57,617 bases of DNA from Clostridiales bacterium (lineage in GTDB: Bacteria > Bacillota > Clostridia > Saccharofermentanales > Saccharofermentanaceae): positions 1-57,617 of the forward strand of contig JAFRST010000023.1 of the NCBI GenBank assembly GCA_017427465.1, given 5' to 3'. The notes beneath the pieces are model-generated. The model did not search any database. It was not told the origin of the DNA and was given only the letters and a program-made list of their open reading frames with translations. Positions 54,562-57,617 of the stretch are shown piece after piece. Position 1 is the stretch's first letter. Each line of letters starts with the position of its first letter. The translations under genes and the position numbers were made by a program.

Positions 54562-55887
54562 ATGTCTAATAACGATAATAACAGAAGAGGATTACCTGAT
54601 CCGGATCCGAAGCCACAAGTCCCTTCCGAGGAGCTCAGCCAGGATCTTACTGCTGTCTACCATGCAGTATCCGAGAAGGATATTGAGGAATATAACAACA
54701 AAAAAGATCAGGCAGGCGATGATGCATACCGTTATGGTTTTTCCAAGAAACCTTCCAGAGCTTCTAAGAAGTCAGGCGGCAAGAACGTAAGACTTCGTAT
54801 ACTTCTGGGAGCTATTGCAGGTCTTTTAGGTGTAGTCCTTGGTGTTTTCTTTTTCGGTTTGTGGTACAAAGAATACCTTCTGAACCAGATCACATACGAG
54901 ACTACAGTTCCTGATGCTGTTATCACTATTGTAGATGAGCTCGGAAGCACCGTACCGCTCAGCGATGTTACCGAGACTACCCAGTTCGAAGTAATTCAGG
55001 ATGAGCCCGTTAAGAACTTCCTTCTTATCGGTATCGACAGCAGATCCAAGAATTACAGCTCTGACGGCAAGGGAGACAGATCGGATATTACGATGGTAAT
55101 GTCCGTCGATTCCAAGCAGGGAACCATCAAGCTCATCTCTATTCCGAGAGACACATATGCTTATTTCCCGGGCTATTCCAATCCTCACAAGATAAACGCG
55201 GCAATGTCTTACGGCGGAGCCGAACTTTTACAGGCAACTGTTGAGAACTGCCTGAGGATCAAGATCGACGGCTATGCATATGTTAATTTCAACCATATGG
55301 CCGAGATCATCGATGCCGTAGGCGGTGTCTACGTAAACATGACGGCAGGCGAGAAGGACATTGCGAATAATTACATCAAGGAGATGAATTCCAACGCAAC
55401 TCTTATCAGCAGCACAGGTTCCGACACATGGCTCAATGGTATCCAGGCTGTTGCTTATGCAAGAATCAGATATATCGGCAACGGCGAGTATGAGAGACAG
55501 GAGCGCCAGGTTGAAGTCTTAAGAAGCCTCCTGAAGCAGTACATGGGGCTGTCTGCAACCAATAAGCTTGCTTGTATGGATGATATCCTCGGAGCTATAG
55601 TCACAAATATCTCAAAGGAAGACATCGAGCATTACGCTCTTGATTTCCTGCCTTCATTGCAGAATGCCGAGATCATGTATCTTCAGCTCGCGATCGACGG
55701 CTGCTACAACTCCGGTATGTACGGAGATGAGTGGAGCATCAGGGCTAACTGGAATGCTTACGTCCCTTATGTCCAGCAGTTCTTTTATGGCACAACTACT
55801 GAATTTGACGAGGTAAAAGTACCGCCTCACGCACCGTCTCTGGACAAGTGCAATACGGATATTCCGCTCGATCAGCTGGTCCATTAG
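54562..55887 (+). CDS. LytR-CpsA-Psr (LCP) family wall polymer transferase
   Basis: 441 residues: a long cytoplasmic tail of about 78 polar residues, one membrane helix (about 79-103), and an extracytoplasmic LCP domain starting near 150. LCP elements include NFLLIGIDSRS, GDRSDITMVMSVD, KLISIPRDTYAYFPG, INAAMSYGGAELL, YVNFNHMAEIIDAVGGV and YARIRYIGNGEYERQERQ, with the Arg residues that hold the prenyl pyrophosphate. These enzymes attach teichoic acids or capsule glycans to peptidoglycan. GGACGGAG at 54550-54557 supports the start. Confidence 0.92.
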   Translation: MSNNDNNRRGLPDPDPKPQVPSEELSQDLTAVYHAVSEKDIEEYNNKKDQAGDDAYRYGFSKKPSRASKKSGGKNVRLRILLGAIAGLLGVVLGVFFFGLWYKEYLLNQITYETTVPDAVITIVDELGSTVPLSDVTETTQFEVIQDEPVKNFLLIGIDSRSKNYSSDGKGDRSDITMVMSVDSKQGTIKLISIPRDTYAYFPGYSNPHKINAAMSYGGAELLQATVENCLRIKIDGYAYVNFNHMAEIIDAVGGVYVNMTAGEKDIANNYIKEMNSNATLISSTGSDTWLNGIQAVAYARIRYIGNGEYERQERQVEVLRSLLKQYMGLSATNKLACMDDILGAIVTNISKEDIEHYALDFLPSLQNAEIMYLQLAIDGCYNSGMYGDEWSIRANWNAYVPYVQQFFYGTTTEFDEVKVPPHAPSLDKCNTDIPLDQLVH

Positions 55888-55915
55888 TCCTTTTTGACTT
55901 TTTTTGATTTTCGTA

Positions 55916-55944
55916 TTGACACACTCGAAAATAAGAATTATATT
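55916..55944 (+). promoter_or_regulatory. Sigma-A promoter of groES-groEL
   Basis: A perfect TTGACA at 55916-55921, a 17-base spacer, and TATATT at 55939-55944. The CIRCE operator begins ten bases downstream, covering the expected transcription start. Confidence 0.9.
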
Positions 55945-55953
55945 TTGTTGTGG

Positions 55954-55980
55954 TTAGCACTTAAGACATTAGAGTGCTAA
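55954..55980 (+). promoter_or_regulatory. CIRCE operator (HrcA-binding site)
   Basis: TTAGCACTT-N9-GAGTGCTAA matches the CIRCE consensus TTAGCACTC-N9-GAGTGCTAA with one change in the left arm. Pairing extends outward, giving 14-base arms TTGTGGTTAGCACT (55948-55961) and AGTGCTAACCACAA (55973-55986). HrcA represses chaperonin genes through this element; heat relieves it. hrcA itself is not in the window. Confidence 0.95.
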
Positions 55981-56011
55981 CCACAATTTCATTGTATTGG
56001 AGGTCTTTTTT

Positions 56012-56299
56012 ATGACAATTAAGCCCTTAGCAGATAAGGTAGTAGTAAAGAAACTTCAGGCTGAAGAAACAACGAAGAGCGGCATTATCCTCTCATCCGG
56101 TGCCCAGCAGAAGCCTCAGATCGCAGAGATCATCGCTGTAGGTCCCGGCGGAATCGTAGACGGCAATGAGATCAAGATGGAAGTCAAGGTCGGTGAGAAG
56201 GTCATCATCCGTGACTATGCAGGCACAAACGTTAAACTCGACGGTGAAGAGTATATCATCGTTCGCCAGGACGACATCGCTGCTATCGTTGAAGATTAA
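56012..56299 (+). CDS. groES: Co-chaperonin GroES
   Basis: 95-residue lid of the GroEL chamber. The start [12 protein letters not shown], the mobile loop [18 protein letters not shown] and [25 protein letters not shown] region (split by domain) are typical. GGAGG at 55999-56003 sets the ATG at 56012; an in-frame TTG at 55997 overlaps that ribosome site. It is transcribed with groEL from the CIRCE-controlled promoter. Confidence 0.97.
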   Translation: MTIKPLADKVVVKKLQAEETTKSGIILSSGAQQKPQIAEIIAVGPGGIVDGNEIKMEVKVGEKVIIRDYAGTNVKLDGEEYIIVRQDDIAAIVED

Positions 56300-56313
56300 T
56301 TTTGGCTAGATAA

Positions 56314-57617
<1,304 letters not shown>

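Noticed and set aside
55886..55904. AGTC/GACT hairpin before T-run as an LCP-gene terminator
   Set aside because: The stem is only four base pairs with a T loop, too weak to call.

Overview
The window is a gene-dense, mostly forward-strand piece of a chromosome from a low-to-mid GC anaerobic Clostridia-like Firmicute. The evidence is the dprA-topA-trmFO order, an alaR/alaT-like Lrp-aminotransferase pair, CIRCE-controlled groESL, LCP and cardiolipin synthase genes, a large 2-hydroxyacyl-CoA-dehydratase-activase-type protein, and a circularly permuted GH3 beta-glucosidase like those known from rumen Clostridia. No phage, insertion sequence, CRISPR array or tRNA was seen. The region is almost entirely housekeeping.

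Layout. 1-2.4 kb: 3' part of RNase P RNA, a Bacteroidota-like purM, an aquaporin. 2.4-5.3 kb: a long glutamine synthetase (minus) and a divergent membrane protein. 5.4-9.5 kb: malic enzyme, Lrp regulator, alanine-type aminotransferase and release factor 2. 9.5-10.4 kb: PHP-type histidinol phosphatase (minus). 10.4-22.3 kb: a closely packed run with M18 aminopeptidase, cardiolipin synthase, an MTA/SAH-deaminase-like amidohydrolase, a heterodimeric ABC exporter, murD, leuA and uppP. 22.4-32.5 kb: a second run with an unknown protein, a 1,483-residue activase, polA, coaE, a small membrane protein, a SanA-like protein and an HdeD-like protein. 32.5-33.6 kb: ychF (minus). 33.9-42.6 kb: comM, dprA, topA, trmFO, a YesL-like membrane protein, a membrane-anchored PP2C phosphatase and a protein that looks like a degenerate PP2C. 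42.5-47.2 kb (minus): queA, tgt and the permuted GH3 in one apparent operon. 47.3-50.9 kb: a nucleotide-sugar-type reductase/epimerase, a stand-alone TrpB2, and a Pro/Gln-rich repeat membrane protein. 51.0-53.4 kb (minus): a two-component system. 53.5-57.6 kb: galE, an LCP protein, and groES-groEL (groEL cut by the window end) under a near-consensus promoter with CIRCE.

How the genes fit together. Several make or modify the envelope: murD, uppP, LCP, galE, cls and sanA. Malic enzyme and the AlaT-like enzyme meet at pyruvate. comM, dprA, topA and polA handle DNA. queA and tgt make queuosine-modified tRNA. The points most worth a second look are the PP2C/degenerate-PP2C pair, the helically spaced TTTGT(A/C)GG repeats before comM-dprA, a perfect 22-bp A/T palindrome before topA, the permuted GH3 coupled to tgt, and the large activase beside an unrecognised basic-tailed protein.

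All family assignments come from reading motifs by eye; no database search was run.
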